DNA of 52,510 bases, from the NCBI GenBank assembly GCA_947456245.1, contig CANGPS010000011.1:1-52510 (forward strand), given 5' to 3'. Under the pieces are notes generated by a model, which worked only from the letters and a program-made list of their open reading frames with translations, searched no databases and was not told where the DNA came from. A program made the position numbers and the translations under genes. The stretch comes from Acidimicrobiaceae bacterium (GTDB lineage Bacteria; Actinomycetota; Acidimicrobiia; Acidimicrobiales; RAAP-2). Of this stretch, positions 1-8,819 are shown piece after piece (the first letter of the stretch is position 1; the number at the start of each line of letters is the position of its first letter).

Positions 1-1197
1 AGCCTCGACCTGATCCTGTTCTTCCTCTTCTTCGAGCTCACCCTCATCCCGTCGTACTTCCTGATCACCGGATGGGGAGGCCCCAACCGGGCCGGGGCGG
101 CGACGAAGTTCTTCCTCTACACGTTCTTCGGCTCGGGCTTCCTGCTCGTCGGGATCATCTACGTGGCCGTCGTCCACGCCAGCCAGGGCCACGCGCTGAG
201 CTTCTCGCTCTTCGACCTCCAGGGCACGCAGCTGTCGGGGACGGCGGGGATGCTGATCTTTGTGGCCATGACCTTCGCCTTCGCCATCAAGGCGCCGATC
301 GTCCCGTTCCACACCTGGTCGCCCGACACCTACGCCGAGGCCCCCACCGGCGCCTCGATCGTCCTGGCCGCCGTCCTGGCCAAGCTCGGCACCTACGGCA
401 TCCTGCGCTTCGACCTCACGCTGGTGCCGCACGCCTCGAAGGTCGCCGCCCCGGTGCTCCTGACGCTGGCCACCATCGGCATCCTCTACGGCGCCATCGT
501 GGCCTGCGCCACCCGGGACCTCAAGCGCCTGGTGGCCTACTCGTCCGTGGCCCAGGTCGGCTTCATCGTGCTCGGCACCTTCGCCCTGACCCCCCAGGCC
601 CTGACCGGTGCCGTGCTGCTGATGCTCAACCACGGCATCATCACCGCCGCCTTCTTCCTGCTCATCGGCTGGATCGTGGCCCGACGGGGCACCTCGAGGA
701 TCACCGCCCTCGCCGGCCTCCAGGGCCCGGCCCCGGTGATGGCGGCGATCTTCACTGTGGTGATGCTCGCCTCGATCGGCCTGCCGGGCCTCAACGGCTT
801 CGTCAGCGAGTACCTCGTCCTGATCGGCACGTTCCTCGTCCACCAGTGGTGGGCGCTCGTCGCCACCTTCGGGGTCGTGGCCGCCGCGATGTACCTGCTC
901 TGGGCCTACCAGCGCGTCTTCCACGGCAAGGCCGAGGGCGAGAACGCCGTCATCCGGGACCTCTCGATGGGTGAGCGGCTCGTCATCGCCCCGCTGATCG
1001 CCCTGATCATCTTCCTCGGCGTGTTCCCCTCGCCGGTGCTCAACCGCATCGAGCCCTCGGTGAACCGCATCGTCGACCAGGTCACGCTGGCCAACTGCAC
1101 CCCGGGCCTCGTCTGCACCCACGCCCCCGTCGGCGTCGGCACCACGACCTCGCCGGCCTCGAGCACCGCCACGACGACCCCGGGAGCCACCCGATGA
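1..1197 (+). CDS. nuoM: NADH-quinone oxidoreductase subunit M (partial, 5' end outside window)
   Basis: Proton-pumping membrane subunit of respiratory complex I. The reading frame is open from the first base, so the N-terminus (roughly 100 residues of a usual ~500) lies outside the window; 398 residues are visible. The fragment opens with the conserved FFEL segment (Glu at residue 12), the position of the essential transmembrane glutamate. Lys at about residue 97 in AIKAPIVPFHTW and the Lys of VLAKLGTYG are the conserved channel lysines of the antiporter-like subunits. Many hydrophobic helices follow; the C-terminal tail is rich in Thr, Ser and Ala. The stop overlaps the nuoN start (ATGA), so the two are translationally coupled at the end of a nuo operon. 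Confidence 0.96.
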   Translation, partial: SLDLILFFLFFELTLIPSYFLITGWGGPNRAGAATKFFLYTFFGSGFLLVGIIYVAVVHASQGHALSFSLFDLQGTQLSGTAGMLIFVAMTFAFAIKAPIVPFHTWSPDTYAEAPTGASIVLAAVLAKLGTYGILRFDLTLVPHASKVAAPVLLTLATIGILYGAIVACATRDLKRLVAYSSVAQVGFIVLGTFALTPQALTGAVLLMLNHGIITAAFFLLIGWIVARRGTSRITALAGLQGPAPVMAAIFTVVMLASIGLPGLNGFVSEYLVLIGTFLVHQWWALVATFGVVAAAMYLLWAYQRVFHGKAEGENAVIRDLSMGERLVIAPLIALIIFLGVFPSPVLNRIEPSVNRIVDQVTLANCTPGLVCTHAPVGVGTTTSPASSTATTTPGATR

Positions 1198-2804
1198 ACG
1201 CCCTGCTCCTCGCTGCCGCACCGGCCCACGTGGCCATGCCCAAGATCGACTACCTGGCGATCATGCCCGAGCTGATCCTGCTCGGCGGTGCGGTCATCGT
1301 GCTGCTGGCCGCCTCGGTGGTGCGCGGCGGGCTCAAGCGCGACGTGGCCACCAGCCTCACCCTGGCCACCGGCTTCGCCGCCCTGATCGCCGCCCTCGTC
1401 GAGTGGTTCCACGTCGATGCCCACGGGGCGTCGACCACCATCGCCTCGGCCATCTCGATGGACAGCTTCTCGGCGTTCATCGCCATCACCGTGGCGTGCA
1501 CCCTGATCCTGGCCACGCTGATCGGCCACGCCTACCTCGTGCGCGAGGGCATCGCCACGACGGAGTACCACGTGCTGGCGCTGGCCTCGGCCTCGGGCGC
1601 CATCATGATGGCGCAGGCCAACGACCTCGTCGTGGTCTTCCTCGCCCTCGAGATCCTGTCCATCGCCCTCTACGTGCTGGCCGCCTTCAACCCGCTGCGC
1701 GGCGAGTCGGGCGAGGCGGCGCTCAAGTACTTCCTCCTCGGCGGCTTCGCCTCGGCGGTCTTCGTCTACGGCATCGCCCTGACCTACGGCGCCACGGGCT
1801 CGACCAACCTCAGCCAGATCGGCGACTTCCTGGCCAAGAACCAGCTGACCCACGCGGGCCTGCTCGTGGCCGGGATGGCCCTGCTGCTGGTGGGCTTCGC
1901 CTTCAAGGTGGCCGCCGTCCCGTTCCACCTCTGGACCCCCGACGTCTACCAGGGCGCCCCGAGCCCGGTGACCGGCTACATGGCGGCGGTGGCCAAGGCC
2001 GGGGCGTTCGCCGGCCTGCTGCGGGTCCTGCTCGGCACCTTCGGCACCGAGGCCTCGACCTGGCAGCCCATCGTCTACGCGCTGGCCGCCGCCTCCTTGG
2101 TGGTCGGTGCCGTCTCGGCGCTCCCGCAGCGCAACGTGAAGCGCATGCTGGCCTTCTCCTCGATCAACCACACGGGCTTCATCCTGCTCGGCGTCGAGGC
2201 CGCCACCCTGGCCGGCGTGGGCGCCAGCATCTACTACCTCTTCGCCTACTCGATCATGACGGTGGGGACCTTCGGCGTGATCACCCTCATGGGCGGCAAG
2301 GGCGACGGTGAGCACGACCTGTCGCGCTACCGCGGCATCGCCCGCCGCCAGCCGCTGCTCGGCGTCCCCTTCGTCATCCTGCTCCTCGCCCAGGCCGGCG
2401 CCCCGTTCACCACAGGGTTCCTCGCCAAGTTCGGCGTCGTGGCCGCCGCCGTCGAGGCCGGCAGCTGGCCGCTGGCCGTCCTGGCCATGGCCACCGCGGC
2501 GATCGCCGCCTACTTCTACCTGCGCCTGGCCGTGATCTGCGTGACCCCGGCGACGAGCGAGCACTCGGGCGACGCTGCTCCGATCACCTCGGGCGACGCC
2601 GACGCCTCTGCGGCCACGGTGCGGGCCACGGGCACCCTGCTGCTGGCTGAGGACGAGACCGAGGCCACGGTCGAGGAGATCGCGGTCCCGACGGCCGGCC
2701 TGGTGGGCATCCTGGTGGCGACGGCGGTGACCGTGGTCTTCGGCATCGTGCCCGGGCCGCTGCTCGACATGGCCCGCACGGCCGCCGACTTCCTGCCCCA
2801 CTGA
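1194..2804 (+). CDS. nuoN: NADH-quinone oxidoreductase subunit N
   Basis: Antiporter-like membrane subunit of complex I, 536 residues. Visible family marks are LALEILSIALYVLAAF (conserved Glu), AFKVAAVPFHLWTPDVYQGAP (channel Lys and the HLWTPD signature) and MAAVAKAGAF. Strings of hydrophobic helices run through the whole protein. One oddity is an acidic, Ala/Thr-rich stretch inserted before the last helix, around residues 450-500, which looks like a soluble loop rather than membrane. It starts on the ATG that overlaps the nuoM stop and is normally the last nuo gene. The next gene begins 8 bases later and could be co-transcribed. Confidence 0.97.
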   Translation: MNALLLAAAPAHVAMPKIDYLAIMPELILLGGAVIVLLAASVVRGGLKRDVATSLTLATGFAALIAALVEWFHVDAHGASTTIASAISMDSFSAFIAITVACTLILATLIGHAYLVREGIATTEYHVLALASASGAIMMAQANDLVVVFLALEILSIALYVLAAFNPLRGESGEAALKYFLLGGFASAVFVYGIALTYGATGSTNLSQIGDFLAKNQLTHAGLLVAGMALLLVGFAFKVAAVPFHLWTPDVYQGAPSPVTGYMAAVAKAGAFAGLLRVLLGTFGTEASTWQPIVYALAAASLVVGAVSALPQRNVKRMLAFSSINHTGFILLGVEAATLAGVGASIYYLFAYSIMTVGTFGVITLMGGKGDGEHDLSRYRGIARRQPLLGVPFVILLLAQAGAPFTTGFLAKFGVVAAAVEAGSWPLAVLAMATAAIAAYFYLRLAVICVTPATSEHSGDAAPITSGDADASAATVRATGTLLLAEDETEATVEEIAVPTAGLVGILVATAVTVVFGIVPGPLLDMARTAADFLPH

Positions 2805-2812
2805 TCCCGGCC

Positions 2813-3673
2813 ATGGGCGTCGCCATCGCGACCTGCGCCGGCGAGGGCGTCGACACTGAGGACCAGGCCCTCCTCGATCGAGCCCTGGCCGACCTTGGCA
2901 TCGCCTCCGAGCTCGTCGCCTGGGACGCCCCCGGCGTCGCCTGGGACCGCTACGACCTCGTCGTGGTGCGGTCCACCTGGGACTACACCGAGCGCCTGGG
3001 GGAGTTCCTGGCCTGGGCCGAGCAGGTGCCCCGGCTGGCCAACCCGGCCTCGGTCCTCGCCTGGAACACGAACAAGCGCTACCTGGCCGACCTCGCCGCT
3101 GCCGGCGTCCCCACGGTGCCGACGGCCTTCCTCGCCGCCGGCGACGAGCTGGTCGTCCCCGACGCCGCCCACCTCGTGGTCAAGCCCTCGGTGGGGGCGG
3201 GATCGATGGGCGCGGAGAAGTTCGCCGCTGCTGATCTCCTCGCAGCCCAGGCCCACCTGTACCGCCTGGTGGCGGACGGCTCGGTGGCCATGGTCCAGCC
3301 CTACCTCGGGCGCGTCGAGGCCGAGGCCGAGACCGGCATCGTCCTGATCGACGGCACGCCGAGCCATGCCATCGCCAAGGGGGCGATGCTCGTGGTCTCC
3401 GAGCTCGACCGCAGCGGGCTCTTCCGGGCTGAGGCCATCGAGCCGCGGGTGCCGAGCGACGCCGAGCTGGCGGTGGCGAAGGCCGCCATGGAGGCGGCAG
3501 GGCAGATCCTCGGCCTCGACGGTCCGCTGCTCTACGCCCGGGTCGACCTGCTCCCGACCGACGAGGGCCCGGTGGTCATCGAGCTCGAGCTGACCGAGCC
3601 GTCGCTGTTCCTGGCCACGGCCCCCGACGCGGCCGACCGCCTGGCCGGGGCGATCGCCCGGGCCATCGCCTAG
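2813..3673 (+). CDS. ATP-grasp ligase-like protein (RimK/DcsG type)
   Basis: A 286-residue protein with the layout of small ATP-grasp ligases, which join a carboxylate to an amine via an acyl-phosphate. An N-terminal Rossmann-like part holds VVVRSTWDYTERLGEFLAW and NPASVLAWNTNKRYLADL. The ATP-binding lysine region is HLVVKPSVGAGSMGAEKF, and the metal-binding C-terminal part is LYARVDLLPTDEGPVVIELEL. These stretches match the uncharacterised ATP-grasp group related to the cycloserine ligase DcsG; the substrate cannot be told. It follows nuoN by 8 bases, so it probably shares the transcript, although no role in complex I is known. Its stop TAG is inside a CTAG shared with the opposing gene. Confidence 0.85.
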   Translation: MGVAIATCAGEGVDTEDQALLDRALADLGIASELVAWDAPGVAWDRYDLVVVRSTWDYTERLGEFLAWAEQVPRLANPASVLAWNTNKRYLADLAAAGVPTVPTAFLAAGDELVVPDAAHLVVKPSVGAGSMGAEKFAAADLLAAQAHLYRLVADGSVAMVQPYLGRVEAEAETGIVLIDGTPSHAIAKGAMLVVSELDRSGLFRAEAIEPRVPSDAELAVAKAAMEAAGQILGLDGPLLYARVDLLPTDEGPVVIELELTEPSLFLATAPDAADRLAGAIARAIA

Positions 3674-6600
3674 CTGGTCCCCCGGTCGGCCTCCGGCCGG
3701 GGGACATCGCCCACGGGCCGCCCTTCGAGCAGCTCGGCCGGTACCTGCATGCCCGGCCGGTTAGCCGGGTCCTGGGCGAGGAAGCGGCCGACGAGCGGGA
3801 TGTCGGCGAGCGACTCAGCCCGCATGGCCGCGGCCACGGTGGGAACGAACTGCTCGGGCGAGGCGTAGACGAGGTGGCGGGCGAGCCACGTGGGCAGGTA
3901 CTTCTCGTTGAAGCGCCAGAGGGTCTCGATGGGCAGCACCGACGAGAGGCGACGCAGGCCCCAGCGCTCGACGCGCTGCGTGATGCCGTCGCCCTTCTCC
4001 CCGTCGAGGATGGAGCGGAAGGCGGCGAAGTTGAGGCTGAGGCCGGTCGCCCCGAGGCCGCGCAGGTGGTCGATGGTCTGGCAGAGGGCATAGTCGAGCA
4101 GGCCGTTGGGGTGCTCGCCGGTGTCCCGGCGCATCAGGTCGAGCGAGTAGCCGTCGATGGCTGGCGAGGGGACGAACTGGCACATGGCTGCCGGGCGGCC
4201 GTCGGGGTCCGACACGATGGTCAGCAGCAGGCCGGTGTCGCGGGGGTCGAAGAGCCGGCCGAGCATCATCGAGAAGCCCCGCTCCTCCTCGCCGGTGCGC
4301 GACAGGCCCATGATGGCCACGAGGCCCGGGACCCGGGCCGGGTCGATGGTGGCGGGGTCGAGGAACTCGACCGTGTAGCCATAGCGGGCCATGCGGGTGT
4401 TGGCCTGGCGGAGCCCCTTCATCTTGCCGCCCTCGAGCGAGAAGGTCGTCAGGTCGACCACGGCCTCGTCGCCGAGGTAGAGCCAGCGCATCCCGCCCTC
4501 GGCGTAGATCGGGAGCCAGTCCTCGCCGGCCCCGACCACGGCCACCCCCCAGCCGTGGCTGTCGGCGAAGGATCGGAAGGCCGACCAGACCTGGACGCGC
4601 TCGGCCTCGGGGCCGATGGGGTCCGGGGAGACGAGGGCGATGCCGCCGTAGACGGCGTAGGCCACCAGCGAGTCGCCGAACAGGAAGAACTGCTTGTCGT
4701 CGCGCAGGGCGAAGTAGTCGAGCGTGCCCCGGCCGTGCCGCTTGACGATGTCGCGCGCCCGCAGCTCGGCGGCCCGGCGCTCAGCCGAGAGGTGGTGGTT
4801 CGAGAGGCGTCGGTCGACCACGGGTCGGGTGGCGAGGTAGAGCACGGTGGCGATCACGCCCACCCCGACGGTGAGCAGGGCGGGGTAGACGAAGTCGTCG
4901 ATCTTGTCCGGCAGGGCCACGGTGGAGAGGCCGACGAGCCGCTCGACCACGGCGAGCAGCACGAGGGGCCATGCCGGCAGGGCGCCGGCGTGCAGGTTGG
5001 ACAGCTCGATGCCCACGAAGGCGGCGGCCACGGCGACGCCCACCACCAGGAGGATCGTTGGGACGGCGGAGCGCAGCGAGCCCCGGTCGGTGGTGCCTCG
5101 GAACCACCGCCGCTCGACCAGCAGCAGGCCGAGGACGATGGCGGTGAGGACGAAGGCCACGATGTTGGCCGAGTGGGCCACGTGGAGGGCGAGCGAGACC
5201 CCGAGGACGATCACCGCGATGATCCAGGCTCGGCGCTGGCCCCGAAGGATCCCCCTCGAGAGCATGACCAGGGCGAGGCCGATGATGACCGTGGCGGCCG
5301 CGGCCGTCTGCGAGATGCCGAGGGGGAGGTACTCGAGGACGAGGTGGAGCCGTTCGCGCAGGGGCGGGACGACGGCGACGAGCAGGTCGAGCAGTCCGGT
5401 CAGGAAGATGGTGACGGCGGCGAGCCGGCGGACCCGGCGGGCCCGTCGCTGCGTCTCGGCTAGGTCGGGCGCTGGTGGCCACGCCCCGCCGGCTGGCCAG
5501 GAGGCCACCTGGCGGGCCCCCTGGTCGGCGGCCGGCAACAGGGTGACTGGGTCACCGGCGACGATCCGCTCGACCCGGGACTCGGGCTCGACGGCCCGGT
5601 CCTTGAGCAGGAGGCGCACGTGGAGGTCGGCCCCCGTCTCGATCTCGAGGGCGGACTCCTGGGTGTGGGCGACGAAGACCGGTGGGAGGCCGAGGCGCCC
5701 GAGGTGCTCGCGGACGACCACCGACGAGGCGCCCGGCTGGGCGAGGAAGCCGACGTCGAGGTGGGAGAGGCTCGCTGACGTGTCGCCACCGCGGATGACG
5801 CCGCACCCGCCGGCGGCCAGCCAGGCCCGGGCCTCGTCGAGCTCCTCGGCGGACTCGCCCGAGTCGTCGACCCTGCCGCGCGGCGCCTCCTCGGCCGTCG
5901 ACCCGGCGAAGGAGCGCCGGCTGAGCAGCATGACCACCACGCCGAGGACCAGCTCGGTGACCACGATGGCCAGGAGGGCGGCGAGGATGCGCGTGTTCCA
6001 GGAGGCGTCGGCCACCCGCACCAGCGTGTGGTGCCGGCTGCGCCGGAGCCCGTTGTCGATGAAGGCCAGGCCGCTGAGCACGGCGGCCAGGACGGCCACG
6101 AGGGGCGGGACCCAGAGCCAGCGGGACAGGCGGCGGTAGAGGGTGCGAGAGGTGGTGAACCGCTTGGCGCGGCCCGGGTCGTCGAGTCGGTCCCCATCGG
6201 CGAGCCAGGGCTGCTCGGCGGCGTTGAGCGCGTGGCCGGTCGGCACGTCCGCCGCCGGCTCCCCGGCGAGGACGGCGACCCGCCGCATTCCGGCACCGGT
6301 GACGCAGGCCAGCTCGGCCGAGGCCATGATCTCGAGGCCGAGGGCCTGGACCGGCGGTGGGACCGCGTCGAGGAGCGACTGCGTGCGGCGACCGGGGACG
6401 AGCACCGCCCTCCGGCCCGGCTCGGCCAGGAAGCCGGTGATGGCGCGGTGGAGGCCCGGGTGGGCGGCCAGGGCGGCAGCGAGGGTGCCGGGGTCCTCGA
6501 CGAGGTCGCCGAGGATCACGAGGGTGCCGATGCCCTGCCAGAGGTCGAGGTCGGCCGCCACCGCCGCCACGGCGGACAGCGACGACTCGGACCCCTCGGC

Positions 6601-6690
6601 GGGGAGCAGCAGGTCGCCGACCACCAGGACCCGGCTGGCCAGCGGGACCTCGATGGTGTGTCGGGTGCGCGTCGAGGCCTCGGTCTCCAT
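3670..6690 (-). CDS. MprF-like aminoacyl-phospholipid synthase fused to a degenerate metallophosphoesterase-like region
   Basis: A 1006-residue membrane protein. Residues ~20-160 resemble a calcineurin-like phosphoesterase: VLVVGDLLLP, then GDLVEDP at 61-67, then VPGRR where GNHD is expected. The metal-binding His/Asp residues of motifs I and III are missing. Two helices (~192-212, 234-256) are followed by a soluble part (~285-375) ending GADLHVRLL, also typical of actinobacterial phosphoesterases of this type. A helix block spans ~422-620. Residues ~650-960 form a DUF2156/LPG-synthase C domain of the MprF/LysX kind (VAYAVYGGIALVSPDPIGP, FSLEGGKMKGLRQANTRMARYGY), which transfers an amino acid from tRNA to lipid. 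The fused first half sets it apart from ordinary MprF. Start ATG has GGGAGGA about 10 bases upstream. No tRNA-synthetase domain is present. Confidence 0.82.
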   Translation of the reverse strand: METEASTRTRHTIEVPLASRVLVVGDLLLPAEGSESSLSAVAAVAADLDLWQGIGTLVILGDLVEDPGTLAAALAAHPGLHRAITGFLAEPGRRAVLVPGRRTQSLLDAVPPPVQALGLEIMASAELACVTGAGMRRVAVLAGEPAADVPTGHALNAAEQPWLADGDRLDDPGRAKRFTTSRTLYRRLSRWLWVPPLVAVLAAVLSGLAFIDNGLRRSRHHTLVRVADASWNTRILAALLAIVVTELVLGVVVMLLSRRSFAGSTAEEAPRGRVDDSGESAEELDEARAWLAAGGCGVIRGGDTSASLSHLDVGFLAQPGASSVVVREHLGRLGLPPVFVAHTQESALEIETGADLHVRLLLKDRAVEPESRVERIVAGDPVTLLPAADQGARQVASWPAGGAWPPAPDLAETQRRARRVRRLAAVTIFLTGLLDLLVAVVPPLRERLHLVLEYLPLGISQTAAAATVIIGLALVMLSRGILRGQRRAWIIAVIVLGVSLALHVAHSANIVAFVLTAIVLGLLLVERRWFRGTTDRGSLRSAVPTILLVVGVAVAAAFVGIELSNLHAGALPAWPLVLLAVVERLVGLSTVALPDKIDDFVYPALLTVGVGVIATVLYLATRPVVDRRLSNHHLSAERRAAELRARDIVKRHGRGTLDYFALRDDKQFFLFGDSLVAYAVYGGIALVSPDPIGPEAERVQVWSAFRSFADSHGWGVAVVGAGEDWLPIYAEGGMRWLYLGDEAVVDLTTFSLEGGKMKGLRQANTRMARYGYTVEFLDPATIDPARVPGLVAIMGLSRTGEEERGFSMMLGRLFDPRDTGLLLTIVSDPDGRPAAMCQFVPSPAIDGYSLDLMRRDTGEHPNGLLDYALCQTIDHLRGLGATGLSLNFAAFRSILDGEKGDGITQRVERWGLRRLSSVLPIETLWRFNEKYLPTWLARHLVYASPEQFVPTVAAAMRAESLADIPLVGRFLAQDPANRPGMQVPAELLEGRPVGDVPRPEADRGTS
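3677..3705 (+). terminator. Hairpin after the nuo/ATP-grasp genes
   Basis: A 13-bp stem with one G-U pair and a 3-base loop begins 3 bases after the stop of the ATP-grasp gene. There is no U-run. It lies inside the coding end of the opposing MprF-like gene, so both convergent genes could use it. Arms seen directly; the terminator role is inferred. Confidence 0.6.
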
Positions 6691-6757
6691 GGTGTCCCCA
6701 TCCTCCCACCTCGGCGCCCCTCGGAACCGCCTGGCGGCCCGAGGTCGCTGGCCCCTC

Positions 6758-6763
6758 TAGGAT
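6758..6763 (+). promoter_or_regulatory. -10 element TAGGAT, leaderless start
   Basis: TAGGAT ends 8 bases before the ATG at 6772, so transcription should begin at or next to the start codon. No Shine-Dalgarno sequence lies in between and no -35 box is recognisable. Confidence 0.55.
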
Positions 6764-6771
6764 CGGCGCCG

Positions 6772-7269
6772 ATGACCGCACCGGAGCTCATGGGGAACTG
6801 GCTGTACCGAGATGGGCCCGTGGACCCGACGCGGGCGGTCGTCTTCGACATCGACGGCGTGCTGTCCGACGCCGTCGGCCGGCAGCACTTCCTCGAGGTC
6901 GGCCAGCGGAACTGGACGGCATTCTTCGAGGCCTGCGGCGACGACCCGGTCATCGAGGAGATCGCCCGGCTGCTCGAGCTGCTCGACCCTGGCCTGCAGA
7001 TCATCCTGCTGACCGGGCGACCCCTGCGGGTCCAGCCCCAGACGGTGGCCTGGCTCCAGCGCTACCACCTGCGGTGGGACCTGCTCATCATGCGCGACTG
7101 GGGCGACTACAGCCACGTCACCTCGTTCAAGCGGGCCATGGTCGAGGACCTCCGGGCGACGGGCTTCGACCTGCGCCTGGCGCTCGAGGACGACCCGCAG
7201 AACCACGCCATGTACGTCGACGAGGGCATCCCCTGCGTCTACATCCACTCGGGGTACTACGAGGACTGA
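6772..7269 (+). CDS. HAD-superfamily phosphatase (polynucleotide kinase 3'-phosphatase-like)
   Basis: A 165-residue protein with all four HAD motifs. Motif I is DIDGV with Asp26 (nucleophile) and Asp28, motif II is LLTGRP with Thr81, motif III is Lys120 in SFKRAMV, and motif IV is LEDDPQNHAMY with Asp140-Asp141. The overall pattern is closest to the phosphatase domain of polynucleotide kinases and related small phosphatases. No kinase P-loop is present, and the substrate is unknown. The ATG is chosen because TAGGAT sits 8 bases upstream and the frame upstream of it looks non-coding. The 3' end overlaps the end of lnt on the other strand by 13 bases. Confidence 0.8.
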   Translation: MTAPELMGNWLYRDGPVDPTRAVVFDIDGVLSDAVGRQHFLEVGQRNWTAFFEACGDDPVIEEIARLLELLDPGLQIILLTGRPLRVQPQTVAWLQRYHLRWDLLIMRDWGDYSHVTSFKRAMVEDLRATGFDLRLALEDDPQNHAMYVDEGIPCVYIHSGYYED

Positions 7270-8819
7270 GTGACCGCTTCCCCCTCGTCGACCTCGAGGT
7301 CGGCGGGTGCGGGGTTGGCGAGCTCTCGTCGGCCCCGGGCGCGGGCCTGGCCGATGACGAGGCAGGCGAAGGCCACGAGGAGCACCGGCCAGCTGCCGAG
7401 GTGGTCGAGCACCGTGCGCCCGTGGCGACGCTCGACGGTCCCGGTCACGGCGATCCGCCGGCTCAGGTCGGATCGGGCGAGGACCGTGCCGTCGGAGCTG
7501 ATGAGCGCGCTGTAGCCGGTGGGCGAGGCCTGGACGAGGTCGCGCCCGTGGGCGACGGCCTGGAGCCGGGAGGCGGCGAGCTCCTGGCCGGGCATCTGGT
7601 CCCCGGGGTACGAGGTGGTGTTCGTCGGCACCACCAGCAGCTCGGCACCATGGTCCACCAGGTCGGTCCCGAGCGACGAGAAGAAGGTCTCGAAGCTGAT
7701 CAGCACCCCGAGCCGGCCGGCTGGGGTGCGGAGGACCTCGGGCTGGGTGCCGACGGTGGCGTCCCGGGGCACGGCGGACAGGTCGGCGATCGTGGACACG
7801 ATCGACCGGGCCGGGACGTACTCGCCGAAGGGCACGCGATGGATCTTGGTGACCGTGCCGACGATCCGGCCGTCCGGGTCGAGGGCGACCACCGTGTTGG
7901 TGAACCTCGAGGCGCCGAGGGGCGAGGTGACCCCGGCGAGAAGGGTGGTCGAGATGCGACGGGCCTGGGCCCGCAGGGCGTCGAGCTGCCAGGACCCCCT
8001 GAGCGGTCCGGGCAGGCCGACGACGTCCTCGGGCAGCACGGTGAGGCGCGTGCCCGTGGGCACCTGCTCGGCCGCCGCCAGCTGCGCCCGGGTGACCCCC
8101 ACCGGGTCCGTCTGTTGGGCGGAGGTCCCACGTGCGCCGCCGCCCTGGACGGCCGCCACGCTGACGGGGCGCCCGGGTCCGCCGGCGCTGCTCGACGCGC
8201 CGACCACCGCCACCACGGCGACCATGGCCAGCAGCCCGCTGCCGTGGACGAGGCGACGGGTGGCGTCGGGGCTCTGGGCGCTTCGGGCCGCCAGGGCGGT
8301 CGACAGGATGCGGGCTCCGGCGGCCACCACCACGACCGCCATCACGAGGCCGGCCGGTCCGGCGAGCCGGACGACGGGGAGCAGCGGCCCTCCGACCTGC
8401 CCGAGGGGGAGGCCGCCGATCGGCAGGCCCCCCAGGGGCCAGGACTCCCGAGCGGCCTCGGCCAGCGTCAGGGCGCCGATGGCGCTGAGGGTCCGACCTC
8501 GGCCGGGACAGATGGCCAGGGCGGCGACGGCGAAGAACAGGGACTCGATGACCATGAGGGCCAGGGCGCCGTACCAGTTGAAGTGCTGGGCCCACCACAG
8601 GCCCGGCACCATGAGGCCGAGGCCGAAGCACAGGCCGGTGGCGGCGCGACGGGACCACGGGTGGTCCTCGAGGGCCAGCAGCAGCATGGCCACCCCCAGG
8701 GGGCCCATGGGCCAGAAGCCGAAGGGGGGGAGTGAGGCCGCAGCCACGAGGCCGCCGAGGGCGGCGACGAAGAGCGAGGGCGGCGTCGACGACGTCCGCA
8801 GCCGGGCGAGCGCGCTCAC
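7257..8819 (-). CDS. lnt: Apolipoprotein N-acyltransferase (Lnt) with catalytic Cys replaced by Ser
   Basis: A 520-residue membrane enzyme predicted to N-acylate lipoproteins on the outer face of the membrane. The N-terminal ~210 residues are hydrophobic helices with the family's PPFGFWPMGPLG start and FNWYGALALMVIES. A nitrilase domain (~218-480) follows. Its triad aligns as Glu264 (LPEDVV), Lys325 (TKIHRVPFGEYVP) and position 375, where the family has Cys (ICYE/ICFE) but this protein has Ser (GVLISFETFF). A C-terminal helix follows. The start is GTG overlapping the hemY stop (GTGA), making lnt the last gene of the haem operon. With Ser at the nucleophile it may be inactive, an altered acyltransferase, or a Ser-using variant. 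Confidence 0.82.
   Translation of the reverse strand: MSALARLRTSSTPPSLFVAALGGLVAAASLPPFGFWPMGPLGVAMLLLALEDHPWSRRAATGLCFGLGLMVPGLWWAQHFNWYGALALMVIESLFFAVAALAICPGRGRTLSAIGALTLAEAARESWPLGGLPIGGLPLGQVGGPLLPVVRLAGPAGLVMAVVVVAAGARILSTALAARSAQSPDATRRLVHGSGLLAMVAVVAVVGASSSAGGPGRPVSVAAVQGGGARGTSAQQTDPVGVTRAQLAAAEQVPTGTRLTVLPEDVVGLPGPLRGSWQLDALRAQARRISTTLLAGVTSPLGASRFTNTVVALDPDGRIVGTVTKIHRVPFGEYVPARSIVSTIADLSAVPRDATVGTQPEVLRTPAGRLGVLISFETFFSSLGTDLVDHGAELLVVPTNTTSYPGDQMPGQELAASRLQAVAHGRDLVQASPTGYSALISSDGTVLARSDLSRRIAVTGTVERRHGRTVLDHLGSWPVLLVAFACLVIGQARARGRRELANPAPADLEVDEGEAVTQSS

Noticed and set aside
906-2801. Long open frame (631 codons) opposite nuoN
   Set aside because: Low-complexity Gly/Arg/Asp/His/Glu-rich translation typical of the antisense of GC-rich genes; nuoN is unmistakable on the other strand.
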